Shown piece after piece: positions 6,255-6,472 of a stretch of 6,472 nucleotides of DNA; position 1 is the stretch's first letter, and the number at the start of each line of letters is the position of its first letter. The stretch is taken from the NCBI GenBank assembly GCA_028293225.1, contig JAQGPE010000612.1, positions 1 through 6,472 on the forward strand, read 5' to 3'. Position numbers and translations under genes: made by a program. Source of the stretch: Akkermansiaceae bacterium. GTDB taxonomy: Bacteria > Verrucomicrobiota > Verrucomicrobiia > Verrucomicrobiales > Akkermansiaceae. Under the pieces are notes generated by a model, which had not been told where the DNA came from, did not search any database, and saw nothing but the letters and a program-made list of their open reading frames with translations.

Positions 6255-6436
6255 TTCGGGCAATTGATCACTGATTGGACTGATTTTCTGATTAACTGAT
6301 GAAAGGCAAAAGGATGAGAGGGAATCCATGTTTGCCACTCGTCGGCGACTCGAACGGCCCAAGGCTTGAGACTCAATTTTCTGTCTTAAAATCAGTTAAT
6401 CAGAAAATCAGTCCAATCAGTGATCCTTGGCCCGAA
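6255..6436. repeat. Long inverted repeat with perfect 35-bp arms made of CTGATT units
   Basis: The segment 6266-6300 is the exact reverse complement of 6391-6425. Outside the perfect arms the symmetry continues imperfectly: TTCGGGCAA at 6255-6263 faces TTGGCCCGAA at 6427-6436. Each arm is internally repetitive: CTGATT begins at 6271, 6280 and 6288, with CTGAT at 6296 (periods 9, 8, 8). The 90-bp interior (6301-6390) holds a smaller repeat (GGCAAA at 6305-6310, TTTGCC at 6331-6336) but no gene. The arms are AT-rich against GC-rich surroundings. The element dominates the roughly 300-bp stretch 6171-6472 upstream of the AlkB-type gene, where I see no full gene or convincing promoter. It resembles a non-autonomous dispersed palindromic element; no transposase is present. 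Confidence 0.88.
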
Positions 6437-6472
6437 CAGTCTTCAAGCCTCTCACTTCCACGCCGATTTCAG
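6417..6472 (-). CDS. Possible C-terminal end of a protein entering from the right edge
   Basis: On the minus strand one frame entering at the right edge reads EIGVEVRGLKTVRAKDH and stops at TGA (6417-6419), inside the right arm of the inverted repeat. The residue mix is protein-like and codon use is ordinary, but 17 full codons cannot establish a gene. If real, its stop codon lies within the repeat element, meaning the element inserted at or just before the gene's end. No family can be named. The alternative is plain intergenic sequence. Confidence 0.25.
   Translation of the reverse strand, partial: EIGVEVRGLKTVRAKDH

Noticed and set aside
6180..6362. 60-residue minus-strand open frame through the left arm of the second inverted repeat
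   Set aside because: It is low in recognisable features and is explained by the repeat arm; no ribosome site or homology cue supports it.
6255..6436. CRISPR array, suggested by the repeated CTGATT words
   Set aside because: The units are only 6 bp with 2-3 bp between them, with no spacer-length variable segments and no cas genes.

Overview
The window is GC-rich and reads as a chromosomal segment of a Verrucomicrobiota-like bacterium (Luteolibacter or a relative is my guess). The taxonomic cue is a secreted-protein C-terminal module with an 'NLVEY..GT' signature, preceded in one protein by an Asp-rich 'DTDGDG' loop. It occurs in both the truncated gene at the left edge and the subtilase, and I associate it with verrucomicrobial secretomes. 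This is inference; there is no marker gene here.

Layout, left to right. (1) 1-300 (+): the 3' end of a probable secreted protein. (2) 307-1518 (-): a compact three-gene operon, read right to left: ArsR-type repressor, AHSA1/SRPBCC protein, four-helix DoxX-like membrane protein. Each gap is about 6-9 bp. Its upstream region (1521-1567) carries overlapping palindromes and repeated ATGTAGC heptamers, a good candidate operator for the repressor. (3) 1659-3401 (+): a 580-aa exported right-handed beta-helix enzyme with the signature blocks of glycoside hydrolase family 110 (exo-alpha-1,3-galactosidase), divergent from the operon. (4) 3418-3554: a long hairpin-forming inverted repeat with perfect 36-bp arms in the gap between convergent genes. 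(5) 5550-6170 then 3575-5497 (both -): an AlkB-type 2-oxoglutarate/Fe(II) dioxygenase followed after 52 bp by a secreted S8 serine protease with a complete catalytic triad. (6) 6171-6472: about 300 bp with no convincing full gene, mostly occupied by a second long inverted repeat (perfect 35-bp arms, imperfect outer extensions) whose arms are built from CTGATT units every 8-9 bp. A possible C-terminal scrap of a minus-strand gene reaches the right edge.

Functionally, the ArsR-SRPBCC-DoxX block looks like a self-regulated unit. The GH110 enzyme and the subtilase are extracytoplasmic degradative enzymes, fitting a polymer-degrading lifestyle. AlkB is a cytoplasmic alkylation-repair-type enzyme whose pairing with the protease may be only positional. 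I see no tRNA, rRNA, CRISPR array, transposase or phage gene. The least explained parts are the two long inverted repeats, which differ in sequence but share a design, and which bracket the alkB-subtilase pair.
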